Of a stretch of DNA of 64,000 nt, positions 34,650 through 46,552 are shown piece after piece. Every line of letters begins with the position of its first letter. Positions within the stretch are counted from its first letter, which is position 1. The DNA is taken from NCBI GenBank assembly GCA_015501075.1, contig JADNYJ010000030.1:243179-307178 (forward strand), read 5' to 3'. The DNA is from Gymnopilus junonius (taxonomy: Eukaryota > Basidiomycota > Agaricomycetes > Agaricales > Galerinaceae). Below the pieces are notes generated by a model. It worked only from the letters and a program-made list of their open reading frames with translations, searched no databases and was not told where the DNA came from. A program made the position numbers and the translations under genes.

Positions 34650-35366
34650 ATGTCCGACGATGAGATGAATATTGACGAATGTATGTGTTACTGCGCTTAT
34701 TACGTTGGCGTTTATTAAAATACGAGCAATGAAGTGACGTCGGGGGGTGCTGTGAGGAGACGAGGAAGAGGTTTCCAAATACAGGTACTATTCATTCGCG
34801 AGCTTAACGCGTCAAATCTCATCGCACGGACGAGCTATGTAGGAGGAAACGAGGGCACAGTTACTGCAGAACCCACCTATGATCGTGTTGAAAGTACACA
34901 AACCAAGGACGATACCAAAGCTGCACGATGTCTGTTATCCTGATTCCATAAACCTGGCTCAGTGCTGAGGAATCTCACAGCTGTCGAAGGATGGATTGTC
35001 CTTGTTACCAACGTACACGAAGAAGCAACTGAGGAAGATGTTCAAGACAAGTTTGCAGAATTCGGCGAAATCAAGAACTTGCATTTGAACCTTGATCGTC
35101 GAACAGGTTATGTAAAGGTGTGTTATGGGTTTTGTATACACTTCTGATAGGAGTGGCTCACTGGACCTTGTATTATATAGGGCTATGCATTAGTGGAATA
35201 CGAGACAATGACAGAAGCCCAGGCAGCCATTGACGGAGCATCTGGTACACCTTTATTGGAACAGGTTATCCAGTGCGACTATGCATTCGTCCGACCACCA
35301 CCTTCTGGTCCCAAAAAGGGCCGCCCTGCGCGAGGGCGCAGTGCTAGCCCTAACAGACGAAGATAG
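34650..35366 (+). CDS. Y14 / RBM8A, exon-junction complex RNA-binding protein
   Basis: Five exons, 34650-34680, 34735-34784, 34854-34929, 34981-35117 and 35181-35366, give 159 residues in frame. The N-terminus is acidic, then RRRGRGF. The single RRM starts at [20 protein letters not shown] (RNP2-like) and continues [19 protein letters not shown] and [13 protein letters not shown] (RNP1-like). The C-terminus is Arg/Ser-rich, ending SPNRRR. Y14 with Mago forms the core of the exon-junction complex left upstream of splice sites and used in mRNA localisation and decay. Its presence fits the intron-rich gene structure of the whole window. The acceptor before GTVTAEP was chosen at 34853 because nearer AG sites put the exon out of frame. 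Confidence 0.9.
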
Positions 35367-35693
35367 TAGATACTAGATATATCTATCCTCTGGAATACCT
35401 TCGTTATGCTTCAAGTTTCTGTGACTACTATTTGTAGCGTCTGATATATAAATGCACCTCCTCTTTTTTGAAATTCACGACTAAGCAACTTGTATAATTC
35501 TTGTGGTATATGGGAATATATGCCATCTTGTAGTCAATCCTGCAAGGATCGTCAAGAAAGCATTCTCTCTAAACCTTCTGCCCACTGTGCAGGGCTCGGA
35601 GACTTACTTCCAAGCAGCCCAGAGTTTCCCACGCTCGTCGTTTGACGGGTCACTTCTTCGTTCGGTCTCCGCGTCCTTTACACGTTGAACAAA

Positions 35694-36712
35694 ATGGCTG
35701 TTTCTGATAGCGAAGAATCCATCAGGGTGTCATCCAAAGCCAAGGCTACTCCCTCGCAAGGTGAACCGAATTGGATGATGAAGAAGGCGAGGAAGAGGAA
35801 TACGAGATTGAAGAGGTGCTCGACGCGAAGCGCGGCTTTTTTCCAGATGTACGTCCCTCTCATGAAGCTGTTGTATCCAATCTTTAATAACGACGTGTTT
35901 TGGATGCTCCAGGGTCGAATGGGCTACTTCGTTAAGTGGAAAGGTTATGGGCCCGAAGACAACAGCTGGGTTGACGAACAAGACGCAGAGTAAGCAACCA
36001 GAAGCCGCTTGTCGTGCGATTCCTTCTCATCCGTGGCCATCTATACTAGAAACGCTCAAGAACTTGTGAATGAATTCTGGAAAAAGAATCCCCAGAAGAA
36101 GAAAGCTATAACTGCTGCCAGAAAGTCCGTTGATAAAAAGTCGCCGAAGAAACCTCGCAAATCTACTGTGGCAGATGACACTTCTGAAGCCGGAGAGGCT
36201 TCGACGAAAAAACGGGGCCGCAAGTCTTTGTCCCACAAAGTCGAATCGGACGACGAAATGGACGTCGATGAAGAGGAAAAGCCGGCCAAGAAGGCTAAAA
36301 AGGAATCTACCCAGCCTTCAAAAACGAACGCTAGAAAGCTCAAGACTGACTCTCCAGAAGAGGAAGAAGTTCACCTCGGAACCATGAAGAGATACATGAA
36401 TTTGCCATCCTGGGAAGGACTGGTCAAAACCATTGACACTGTCGAGAGGGCGGATGATGACGCTCTGAAGATCTTTTTCACTCTGTATGTCTATCCATTT
36501 AGTCTCATTTTGCGGATGGTTGATCGTCCTTCGTTTCTAGCAACAATGGAGAACGAGTTACGGAAACTGCGGCGATCTGCAAACAGCGCTTCCCCCAGAA
36601 GGTGAGGATCCGCAAATTCATTGTCGACGTCCAAAAAGGTTGACATGGTTTCTAGTTGCTTGAGTTCTACGAGACTAATTTGAAATGGAGGCAAGTCGGC
36701 GGTGACTTGTGA
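35694..36712 (+). CDS. HP1-type protein with chromodomain and chromoshadow domain, frame-broken at the N-terminus
   Basis: The chromodomain reads EEYEIEEVLDAKRGFF, then after an intron GRMGYFVKWKGYGPEDNSWV, with the aromatic cage residues Y, W and the usual F/Y/W pattern for binding H3K9me. A long Lys/Pro/Ser linker follows (about 36060-36380). The chromoshadow domain begins WEGLVKTIDTVERADDDALK, continues FTLNNGERVTETAAICKQRF and ends LLEFYETNLKWR before the stop at 36710-36712. HP1 proteins form heterochromatin and dimerise through the shadow domain. Five exons. The ATG at 35694 opens a frame (MAVSDSEES) that must shift by one base between 35762 and 35771 to reach the chromodomain. A TGA at 35762-35764 blocks the chromodomain frame upstream, and no intron repairs this. 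A single missing base is the simplest explanation. Confidence 0.8.
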
Positions 36713-39700
36713 TTTGGCTCGTCTATCTGTGGACAGGTCTCTCGCCGCTGGATCACCTTGAAATGCTGTGTTCGACTATTACCTTTGGTTTGTCCTAAAT
36801 CCTATTGTCCTTTTTCGTGGATAGAGAACTGGTGCATATCCCATCACACAGCTCACTATTGACACTCATAATATGATTATCTCCGCCTTTGTAAATTATC
36901 TAAACTTCGTCCTATTTCCTTTCATTTTAGGTTACAAAAACCTCCCTTCTCGTACTCAAAAACACGAAAGCTGTACCGATTAAGAGTATTCCCTGCACCT
37001 TCCTGAATGTCTGCATCAATGATCAAGTCCGGCCACCTTCACACCATCGATTGAAGAGGAAGTTGGCGGCCCCGACTTGTCTTCCAGCAATCAGAAAAAG
37101 ACCCTATAGTTTTTTTACAGTTCAGTCAACCCTAATGTTGCACCCTTCTTTTTACTTGCATGCTTGTCGTTGGGACAACACGTTTGTGAATTCATCAATT
37201 GAATAACATCCCGCCGTTCACACGATCAAGGGTTTTCTGCAGTTCACACCAGCTGCTGGAAATGGGCTGAGCGCCCTGTTTCTCACTGTCGGCAAGCGTC
37301 GGGACGTCGTCCCATTCTTCCGACCTCGATATAATTTATGGTCAGTTGAAGTCACTCGGTGTCGCCCGCCGTGTCCCGCTTCATTAACTGTCGACTTTCG
37401 GGGCTCGTACGCACGCGACATATGTCCATGTTCACGTGGAAAACCGCGGCGAGTCCAAGATTTATGCCTCTCGTAAGTAAAGCCCAAAGGCATCGCAAAT
37501 GCTGATGGGCTGATCTATAGAGGGAAAGGTGCCCTATGCATTGATTGTACGTTTTGTAACCAGGGTTAAATTGTTCGGAACTGACACGGTGACACCTATC
37601 TAACGTCAGTAAGTCAGTTAAACGCATTTGGATATGGGCGCGGCAGTAAGCTCCCACTTGTTCCAATGTGTACAGAGTTTAAGTGCCAAAGCGTACCGGA
37701 CGCAATTCATTGTACATATATGCCCACAATAAGTATAGGGGGAAGCTGTAGGAAGCACCATTCACTGTCGAACTGTCTAATAATGCTAACTTCATATGGG
37801 CATGTAATGACTTATCTATCGGCAAATACACGGCTATTTTTCTGTATAGAGTATCCTCCGTTTCAATCCTTTTTGTTGTATGTCTTCGTCTTCCACCGCA
37901 GTGATGAAGTAATTCGACTCACGATGAGTATCACGTACCTTGACCACGAGTGAGTAGGCGGCTAACACCAATTTAATGTTCATGCCGTCGGAATCGTTCC
38001 GCCATCATAGAAATTCAATTGCCAGGGCTTTTCGGATGGTCACTATGCCTCCCAACGAAATTTGAATAATTCCGAGGATCTGCATATCCATTTTGAATCA
38101 CGATATCATGGACTCGTCTGGAATGCAAGGACAGTTAAGATAAGGTGATCACAGAGATGAATTTATTCCCAACTAATTAAATGGAGCAGCCTTTGAGGGA
38201 GAAATTAAGATCTCGTGGATGTATCACAGTTTAAGACAGATGTCTCCAGGTGCTTATTCTAGGAGGAGGTATCGATAGCAAAGCGCCTCTAAGAGCTGCT
38301 TGACGATGGACCACTAGAATAGCAAAGTTCATAGCATCAACTATCTTCGTTTACTAAGGCACTGAAAACCCGGTTGCAAGTCAGTCAGAGGCCTTCAGCT
38401 GTCGGCACACTTGATGCCCTATTTTAAGGAAAGGAAGATGGTCTAAACCTACGATGACCTCGGGCGCAGTGCTAGTGTGCTCGAGGGTGTTCCATTACAA
38501 CTCCCTGTGCTCATCAAAGCCATCTTCGTTTGACAGAGCGACCGGTGAAGCTAATCTTTCGCAGAGCAAGAGTGACTGCTTTCAATTAGAGACGATCATC
38601 TTGGCCCATTGGGCCGCATTCACGATAACGCCGGCCGCAATGACATTAAACCCACTGACTCCTCCAGTCAGTTCTTTGAAAGGCCCATACAACAGTCCAC
38701 GCCGGGTTAGCACTAGAGCTGCCTTAAAGAAACTCGATCCACCGAAAGTACAGACAATTAGTTGAAAAATACGCGGCCATGTTAAATCAACCGAAATGTC
38801 ATTTCCATTGGAGCGACCAATTGATTGAGCTGGCATCAGAATGACTGATGGGTCTCGGAGTAGGCAGATGTGACGCCACACACATTCGAACTCGACAAGA
38901 AATAAATCATGGGGAATGTGAGCAATGGGAGCGTTAGATTTTTAGTCAAGTAACCTTTTTTTTGTTATGAAATGTGCAGTCATAGTGAATCGCTGACGAT
39001 GTTATGATTGGGAGTAAAGACATTGTGGGGCATTCGTGATGCTTAGTGCCTTCGTCCTTTCAACTAGGTTCCTAAAAATCGCACGTCATGGCCATCTGGC
39101 CCACACGTCTCTCCGTGAATATTTATTTCATCCTGACAGCAGTTCATCGTATACCGTGTGTGCGTCCGATGAGCATAAATAATAGTATGTAGTTTTCACC
39201 GCATCAATGTGTTATCAAGAAACCGGCCGGCTTTATGTAAATGGGTTCGACAGTTGAGTGTGGGGAAAGTTTCGTACAAGTAAAACAGCCTCGCGTCAAT
39301 ACGATATGAAGAGAAGCTTCAAGAGAAAAAGATGGAAGTCGTCAGGGGCTCCTTCAAGTCTCTCCGTAAAGAATCGTGAGAAACGTTTGGTTGTTTGAGC
39401 AATGTTCCGTTACTGGATGCTATCATCAGGCTATCATAGTCATCTTGGCACCTGCAGCTCGCAAGTTTGTCATCTAGCATTGTCGGGCATTTAAGTATTA
39501 AAGGCCAGCGATTTGAACATGTAATGGTCGCGAATGCAACAGATCAGCGAAAGATAATCGGAAGGAGACCAAATAGGAAGCCGACGGGTCACGGAAGGGA
39601 CAACGGAAGCAATATTCCGTTTGTGTACATCCCTTTCAAGTCAGCGAAGCCAGCCAATTAGACGCCAGCTAAATGATCCCCGCACCACTGATTGAAACTA

Positions 39701-40817
39701 AGGTTTCATAATGCAGCACGCACCAAATTTCTGGGCTCTCTCCAGATGTCGTGAGGCTCAAAGGTCATCAAAATGATAGATAACAATGCAGTGGGAGCGG
39801 TCTTCGTGAAGAATAATGATGAAAAGCGCACCAGAAAAGGCTAGAATCTACTCTCTTCGAACTTGAAGATAGACTCCATTTGTGTAATTAAATCCAGCGG
39901 CCCCGCGATTGTCTTCACACACCCCACCGGTACTTTCCTACGGCTCTCCGAAAGTGATTATGGACATCATTGGTGCCGCGGACTCGGATTGCTTCAAGAT
40001 CCATTCGATGGAAATGGAACCCTTTTACCTCGTTGGGCAGATGACCCAATCACTCGCCGCTGATTCTCAACTTTCAGGGTCCAAGGCTCCAAGCCCACGA
40101 GATTCGACGAAAGCCGCAGGGATGAATTGAGATGCGGCAGTGATAGTGCCATTTCATCTCGGCCAGGAGAATAGTCCCTGCCCGAACAGTGCTTATCCAG
40201 GCAGTTGGCGAATAAGCTCCAGCGACAATTAAAAAAGGAGGCCTGCAAAGTTTCCAATTTCCAACATGCCAATAAGCCTTGAAATGTTGCTCTTTTTGTG
40301 CCCACTTTACTGCATGCTACTTTTTTTCGGGACGTCAAATATGCTTAACTAGCAATATCTAGATTCCGATGATATTGTGGGTCAAATCTCCTTATTAAGG
40401 AGTGTGGCGCAATGTGCGAGACCTGGGTACTGCGTTGTCTCGTTGCTCAACCCTTGTTGGACTCGGCGCGTGAGATGAAGGCAATAGAAACAGAACATTT
40501 AACTAGCGCATTGCCCAGCAAGTAGGAGAGACGAAAGGCAATTCGGAGGCAGAGGAAGCCCAGGATATCGCTGCAGACATACGAAGTACCGAAGGTAGAA
40601 TGGAAATGTTTGGTTTAGCGAGCCACCGCAACCAAAACTTTTTAATTATTTCGGTCGGAGGAGTGCTATTCCGCGTAATGAGATTACTATCAAATTTAAC
40701 AAAATCTGCGAGTGAGTTGTACGAAGATCCAGTAGCAAAACGCCAACTGAACTTCTAAAAGGCCCAGAGATTCACCATGCCACACAAAAGGCAGTCAGGT
40801 TTCAATAGGTCCGACAC
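36713..40817. other. 4.1 kb without a recognisable gene
   Basis: No family match in any frame. A minus-strand frame at 38582-38881 is somewhat hydrophobic (about 100 codons) but has no recognisable motif. The rest has many stops on both strands. Probably spacer or old repeat DNA. Confidence 0.45.
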
Positions 40818-41711
40818 CTATAATTTCCCTGGCAGTCTTCCTGCGCCACTCAGCCTAATAGTTTCTCCATTTACATATGGACAATCCAATATCCACATCA
40901 CCGTCTTTGCAAATTCATAGGGCTGTCCGAACCTCTTTGGAAACACGAGACCTTCATTCTCAAGGCTTTTGCGTGTTTTGACTGGGAAATTAGCAGTCAT
41001 GCTGCTTTCGAAAACGCCAGGCGCAACAGTGACAACGCGGACAGCGTATCTTGAAAGGTCACGAGCCATTGGTAGAGTCATGGAGCGCAGAGCACCCTTT
41101 GTCGCTGAATATGCCGTCTGTCCTGGCTGGCCTTCGTACTGTTGGAATGTACTAGATTAGTCTAGAAATCTTGAGGAAGAAGAGAAGAGCCACTGACAGC
41201 AGCAGCACTGGAGACGAATACGACGATACCTCGTTCGCCATCGGTTCCTGGTTCTGGGTCGACCTTCACCAGATGCTGGAGCACCAAGCGCGTTAAATTA
41301 AATGACCCGGTCAAGTTGACAGCGAGAGTAAAATCCCACAAATCCAAGCTGTGCGGATTTCCATGCGAGTCAATAATCTTTGACGCAGTACCCACACCAG
41401 CACAGTTTATTACCCCTCCAAGAGGTGCAGCGGTGCTTACAGCCCATTCAACCGTGGAGTTGACGGCCGATGCGATTTCATCGAGAATGGTAATGTCAAT
41501 TTTCCAGAACTTGACATTCGGAGAAGAAAGCACTGATTCTGGAGGAGGTGAGCGGTCGAGAATTGCGACATATGCCTTTTGCGATAGGAGGTCGTGCACT
41601 GTTGCCAATCCAAGGCCTGAAGAGCTGTATTCGAATCAGTTCGAACTCCCTCAGAGAAATCCTCGCAACTCACCCTCCTGAGACTACAAACGTCCGCTTT
41701 TCGACCTTCAT
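40818..41711 (-). CDS. Short-chain dehydrogenase, HSD17B10-like (3-hydroxyacyl-CoA dehydrogenase type 2)
   Basis: Three exons, 41711-41674, 41624-41198 and 41138-40818, keep phase and give about 261 residues. Classical SDR motifs are present: the cofactor turn SGGSSGLGLA (split by intron 1), NCAG, VFVSSAAA with the catalytic Ser, and the YSATKG active-site Tyr/Lys. TLPMARDL and the end NGETIRLSGAGRL match mitochondrial HSD17B10, which oxidises short 3-hydroxyacyl-CoA and isoleucine intermediates with NAD. No frame fault. It is divergent from GRX5 with 230 bases between the starts, so the two probably share a promoter region. Confidence 0.85.
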
Positions 41712-41941
41712 GTTCTTTCAAAAGAAATGGCACAGATACAAGTTGTAGCTCAACGTTGAGCTCGGTGCCCTGCCCCGGTTACATGGTAAAAAGGAAAGAC
41801 CCTATTGGCCAGCGCGCAATCACGTTCACCAGTGCGTAACACCATGTGACTTAATTACGTCAGCTCTGCCTTACCTCATGCAATACCCGTCGCCGAGGTC
41901 GTGCTTATTTCGATCCGTTCACATCCTTCACGTTCACCACC

Positions 41942-42657
41942 ATGTTCAGGACATCTCTTCGCTCCTCTGTGCGTCCATGAATTTTATTATTTGTTTTTTG
42001 GATTTCTTTGGGGCTAAATCTCCGTGTCTTTTTACCCAGATAAACGTTCTTCACCGCTCCGCGCCTTCCACACTGCTGAAAAGCAGATTAACGGCTTACA
42101 GATACCTGTCAGACGAGGCGCGGTCGAGGATACAAACCGCAGTTAAAGCCAACCCTGTCGTCCTTTTTATGAAAGGGACACCTGCGGAACCTCAGTGCGG
42201 GTTCTCGCGTGCGGTGGTGCAGATTCTTGACCTACATGGCGTGCCACCTGAGAAATTGCAGACTTACAATGTCCTTGCAGACCAAGAGCTGAGGAATGGA
42301 ATTAAGGAATTTTCGTGCGTTCCTCCACTTACATTTTTGCAAAGCTGCATCTAGCTAATGAGCTGCTTTGCTTTGTGCTTTCATTTAAATTTATGACTGG
42401 GTGACATAGTGAATGGCCGACCATCCCTCAGGTATACGTCAATGGGGAATTTGTTGGTGGATGCGACATCCTAATTGGAAGTAAGTTTCAAGTTCTCAGT
42501 CAGCCTTGCTGCCTCCTGCCTGCCTACAATATGAATGCATTACTGATTTTTTTTCTCCTCAGTGCACCAATCCGGCGAACTTGAAACCCTATTAGAGAAC
42601 AACGGGGTCATTCCAAAAATTGAAGCAGAGTCGACAGCGGAGAAGGCGACTGCGTAA
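41942..42657 (+). CDS. GRX5, mitochondrial monothiol glutaredoxin
   Basis: Four exons, 41942-41968, 42040-42314, 42410-42480 and 42563-42657, give 155 residues. The N-terminus is basic with Ser, Arg and Leu, as in a mitochondrial targeting peptide. The glutaredoxin fold shows VVLFMKGTP, the monothiol active site [22 protein letters not shown] for glutathione and Fe-S binding, and ends in a short Glu/Ala-rich tail. Grx5-type proteins carry [2Fe-2S] clusters from the ISC scaffold to acceptors in the mitochondrial matrix. The second intron (42315-42409) is longer than most here. No faults seen. Confidence 0.92.
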
Positions 42658-43392
42658 AACCCATACAAAGGCATTATACTGTAGAATTAGTTACATTTTG
42701 ATCTTTCCTCTCAGACTCATTCCTATAATTGACTTGCTTCTGCTATTTTCGCTGCAATCAAGGTCAAATGTTATAAATGTGTGTCTGGGACACATGACAG
42801 CTATGAGATACGTGTACGATATAGAAAAACAGGCTCGCTATAGCGCTACATGTCAAGAAAACAAAGATAGTACAGAAACCTAAGTACATCGCAAGAACCT
42901 AAATCGATACAAACGAAACCTTAGTTAGATACAGTACACAAATTAGATTATACCACCAAGTGGAAACAGCACAGTGCAACAAGAAATAAAACAAAAGCAA
43001 GCTATCCAACAAGACGACTCCAGATGAAACGGATCTAGATGTGTCCAGACTAACGAAGTCGAATGTGATGTGTACATACAAGTGTATCACTGAAAACGGC
43101 TGGCTTTCGCGAAAGCCAAGCGAAGAGGCCAACAAAAAAAAACAAAACCAAGTGGAGATTAAACGGCCGTGTACTCTGAGTGACTCCATACGTAGCCGGA
43201 TATGGGGCAGGGACAAGGGGCGGAAGATTCGCTGTCAAGGGCAGATAGGTGGTCGTGGGTAACAGATGCAGACGACTCGAATTCCGAGATGCGGTGATGA
43301 ATGACGCAGTTCCATAACATCGGGAAATGAAGAGAAAGACGGAGAAATCGCGAGCACATATGGGTGTGGTTGTGAAAGTGGAAGAAAGTCTA
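42658..43392. other. Convergent spacer between GRX5 and the Smr gene
   Basis: No gene seen; it should hold the 3' UTRs of both genes. Confidence 0.45.
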
Positions 43393-45636
43393 TCATGTCC
43401 GTTTATGGTGAACAATCAACCCAGCATCCCAAGACCCGACAACCCAACCGTCTTCGACGAGGGCCTTTCGTATAGCAGGTTTTAGGATGCTTATTTGTCC
43501 TTGAGAATGCGATCCACGACCGGTAATGATCTTCAGGGGTTTCCCTTTCAAGATAGACACGATCGAGAGGCAAGGCAGCAGGTTCCCAAGGAGAAAAGAA
43601 CAAGCCATCATCAGAAATAGGAAGATGACAGAGTAAAGGGGAGCAGAGCAAGAAGACAATCCTTTAGTTAATAAAGGTAGCCAGACCAGTAAAAAAATTG
43701 GGGCTAACCATTGTTAATGGCAGACGATTCATCCTTGATAATCTCTTTGACAATGACCAGTGCTTCAGCGACAGTGGTGCCATGAAGGTCGATAGTATCA
43801 TGTTTTTGAGAATTTATTCTAAAAAATTGTCCTCAGCTTCCATAACGCATTAAATGAATGAATTAGAATGGACCTCTTTTCTTGGACCATGACACGAGCT
43901 GCATTCAATGCCTCTTGACGAGCAAGTTCCTGGAACTCTCTTGCCTGTAGATTTTTTTGAGAAAAAAAAAGTAAGCAACTAGAATGTTGGGAGCAAGAAA
44001 AGGAAAAAATGCTACTGACCCTCTCAGCCAAAATAAAAAGCAATCTCCCCACCCCGACTTTTCGAATTCCCCCTTTGCCACATCCTGGCAGCTTCTCTCA
44101 GCGCCTCATCCCTCCTGGCGCATCGTCTCCGTCATCCTTCTTCGGAACTCGACTGAATAAAAGTGTAACCCAGATGCGTCTCCGTTTCCAGCAGCTTTGG
44201 TCCCCTTTCCATTGCTACGAGGAGTCTTCATCCCATTAACGTCCTTTGAATAAGCAGGGATGTAAGGTGCAAGGGGGTGAGGGCCCCGATCGGGGTGTTT
44301 GCGCTGAGGTACTATTTGCCATTGGTAAGGACTTGGCTTGTTCCTGGTCGTCGGTGAGGCTGGAGGTTTTTGTTTGACCTTCCAAGGCGGAGGAGGTTCG
44401 ATGGGAGGTGGAGCAGAAGGGAGTGGGGTGTTTTACTGTTACCTGCTTAATAGGAGATCCTTTCGTAGGCTTAGAAGGCTCTGGGGGTTGGAGATGGTAC
44501 AATCCTATATCGGAATTCGAATCCAATTCACGCAGGAGATTGACGAGGTCCAGAGGACTCGTCTCCTTTTCCTTCGGTAACCAGCACGGAGAGTTCGATG
44601 TCCGAAATAAGGCGTGCCCGTTGTTCAACGTCGCTATCTTCATATTCGGGCATGATGACGTCTAGGAGATTTATATAGAACTGCAACATGTTCATCTGAC
44701 TCGTCCTTTCCTTTGGAAAGCGAAGTAAGAGCAGCGCGTAGCGCGTCGTACGATGTGGCGTATTGAGGAGAATGAAAAAAGGACTGGGAAGACAGAAGGC
44801 GGGTGTGGCGACAGTAAAGTAGCAAGATGGTCTGAGAGTGATGCAATTTGGGTCCATGGATCGGCTGCACCAGATGTTCCGTTCTTCCTCAAACTGGGTT
44901 GTATAACGTGATGCTGTTGTCGGATATCAGCCAAGGCGACTTTCTTGGGACGGGGTTGAGCCTTTTTCTTGGGAGCCTTGCCGGGAGTCTTCTTCCTTTT
45001 GTCGACCGTTTCCCAGTCACCAGTGATTTCGATGCCTTTGAGATATTCTTCTTCTTCTTCTCGTTCCTCCATCTCTCGGATCTCCATCTCTCGGATGGAC
45101 TCCTCCGTAAGGATATTGGCGATGATGTCCCACATATCGACATCCTCTCCGGCGTCCTCAAGGGCCTGCGCTAATGTCCTGGTCGGAATATCCGGCAAAG
45201 CAGCTTGTAGAAATCCCAATGGGGAACCAAACGACTGCAATGAGGAGATAGAGGAGAGCGAACTCCCCGTGCCATTTGTTTCGAATCCATTGTCCGGTGT
45301 GGTCCAACTTGATATGGTTTCTTCAAATTGTGATGTAAGCTGCACATCGGACAGTTCTGATTGCTGCGACTCCTCCGCTTGTAAAGATAATTCACGAAGG
45401 GTCGTCCGTAGAAACTCGACCTGATCTTGGGTAGGTGTCACTGCGTCCCCTGAGATGTCTGATTCAATCTCGACAAGTAGCGCCGCTATCAGCGATGAAT
45501 CGAGTGTGGGGCAGAATTCTTTCTACCAAAGATGTAGTCAGAACAAGGGCCTTCTGCGGGTTGATCCATCGAGCCGATGGATGGGAAATACCTCGAGAGA
45601 ATCGAATAAGGTCGTCCTTGCCGCTGTTTTGTCCAT
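43393..45636 (-). CDS. DUF1771-Smr domain protein, with several frame breaks
   Basis: From the ATG at 45636 (MDKTAARTTLF) an intron joins to EIESDISGDA and a long acidic/Ser-rich part. It contains a CUE-like helix (LPDIPTRTLAQALEDAGEDV) near 45200-45140. Further on are the DUF1771 helix (EALREAARMWQRGNSKSRGG, REFQELARQEALNAA) and the C-terminal Smr domain: IDLHGTTVAEALVIVKEI, KIITGRGSHSQGQ, ILKPAIRKALVEDGW. The stop is at 43393-43395. The LHG and TGRG motifs are the nuclease/RNA-binding signature of Smr domains; such proteins take part in ribosome quality control and mRNA cleavage. The family frame changes by one base near 44781-44792, 44664-44677, 44550-44563, 44104-44117 and 44020-44035. 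The protein is recognisable along its whole length, so sequence errors are a likely cause. Confidence 0.75.
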
Positions 45637-45986
45637 ATTCGCGAAGAAAATGGTTGCCGTGTCAAAAAAGATATAATTTGTGTTGAAGAAGCAGATGAAA
45701 AATCGTGAGTCAACGAAGAGAACATAGAGTTTTATAAAGAGATGCAAAAGAGGGGTTTCTGAGTCTTATAAATCCATGACTCCCCTTTATAACTTTGCTG
45801 AAATGACGGATGATGAGCAAATTGCAGTAGATTGTCGGAGATGACAATAACGAGATAATTTGCCGGAGCACGTGAGCCCATTAAGCGGGGGAAGCGGTGT
45901 CATCAGAAGCCTAACGCTTCCGTGCAGCAACCAAGGCAACTCATTTGTTATTCCACATATAAGGACCACCCCTCCAAATCGATAGT

Positions 45987-46552
45987 ATGTTGTTCTATCT
46001 CTCCCTGGTGGCTTTCTTGTCCTTGCTGGTCATGTGTAAGTCCTTTTCTTACCTTGTGAATTGCTTGTGAACTTGCAAAATCTTTGTTGAACGCCTGGCA
46101 GTGACATACCGCTATCGGGCTTTCATTACGCCCCATCTTCCTGAACGTGTAAAGACCATGTTCCCCAAGCTCAACCATTACACCCCCGTTGCCACCTTCT
46201 CCGACCAAATCAGCCGTGGATTGACCTCTGATCAATTTGACATCGAGGCTAATGTTCGGGACGGGGATTCTCGTTTGGGTTTGGATGAGTCGGGTACTCA
46301 GGAAGTGCTGGAAATCATGAGGCGCGAGCGTGTCAAGTAAGCTTAGGATTTGTGACTTTGGTGGACACCTTCATGTTGACCATTCTTTTAGCTTTGACCA
46401 AGCCAGATTGATCAGGCAGAACCGCATTCTTGCACGCAATGGCATCGATCCTTCAGGTTCGAAATTATTTCTTGAAACTCTGATTCAAAGCTCATCACCT
46501 TTATTTACGCCTAGGAATGCCACTGGATTCTAAAGCCATCACTCATCTATAG
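45987..46552 (+). CDS. UPF0357 family small membrane protein
   Basis: Four exons, 45987-46035, 46102-46336, 46392-46456 and 46515-46552, give 128 residues in frame. One N-terminal membrane segment (MLFYLSLVAFLSLLVM) is followed by a soluble part with FSDQISRGLTSDQFDIEANV, DGDSRLGLDE, EVLEIMRRERVNFDQARLI and the ending NGIDPSGMPLDSKAI. This is the conserved text of fungal UPF0357 (yeast YCL012C). The biochemical role of the family is not known to me. It starts 350 bases from the divergent Smr gene. The first donor was placed at GTAAGT so that the frame continues. Confidence 0.85.
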
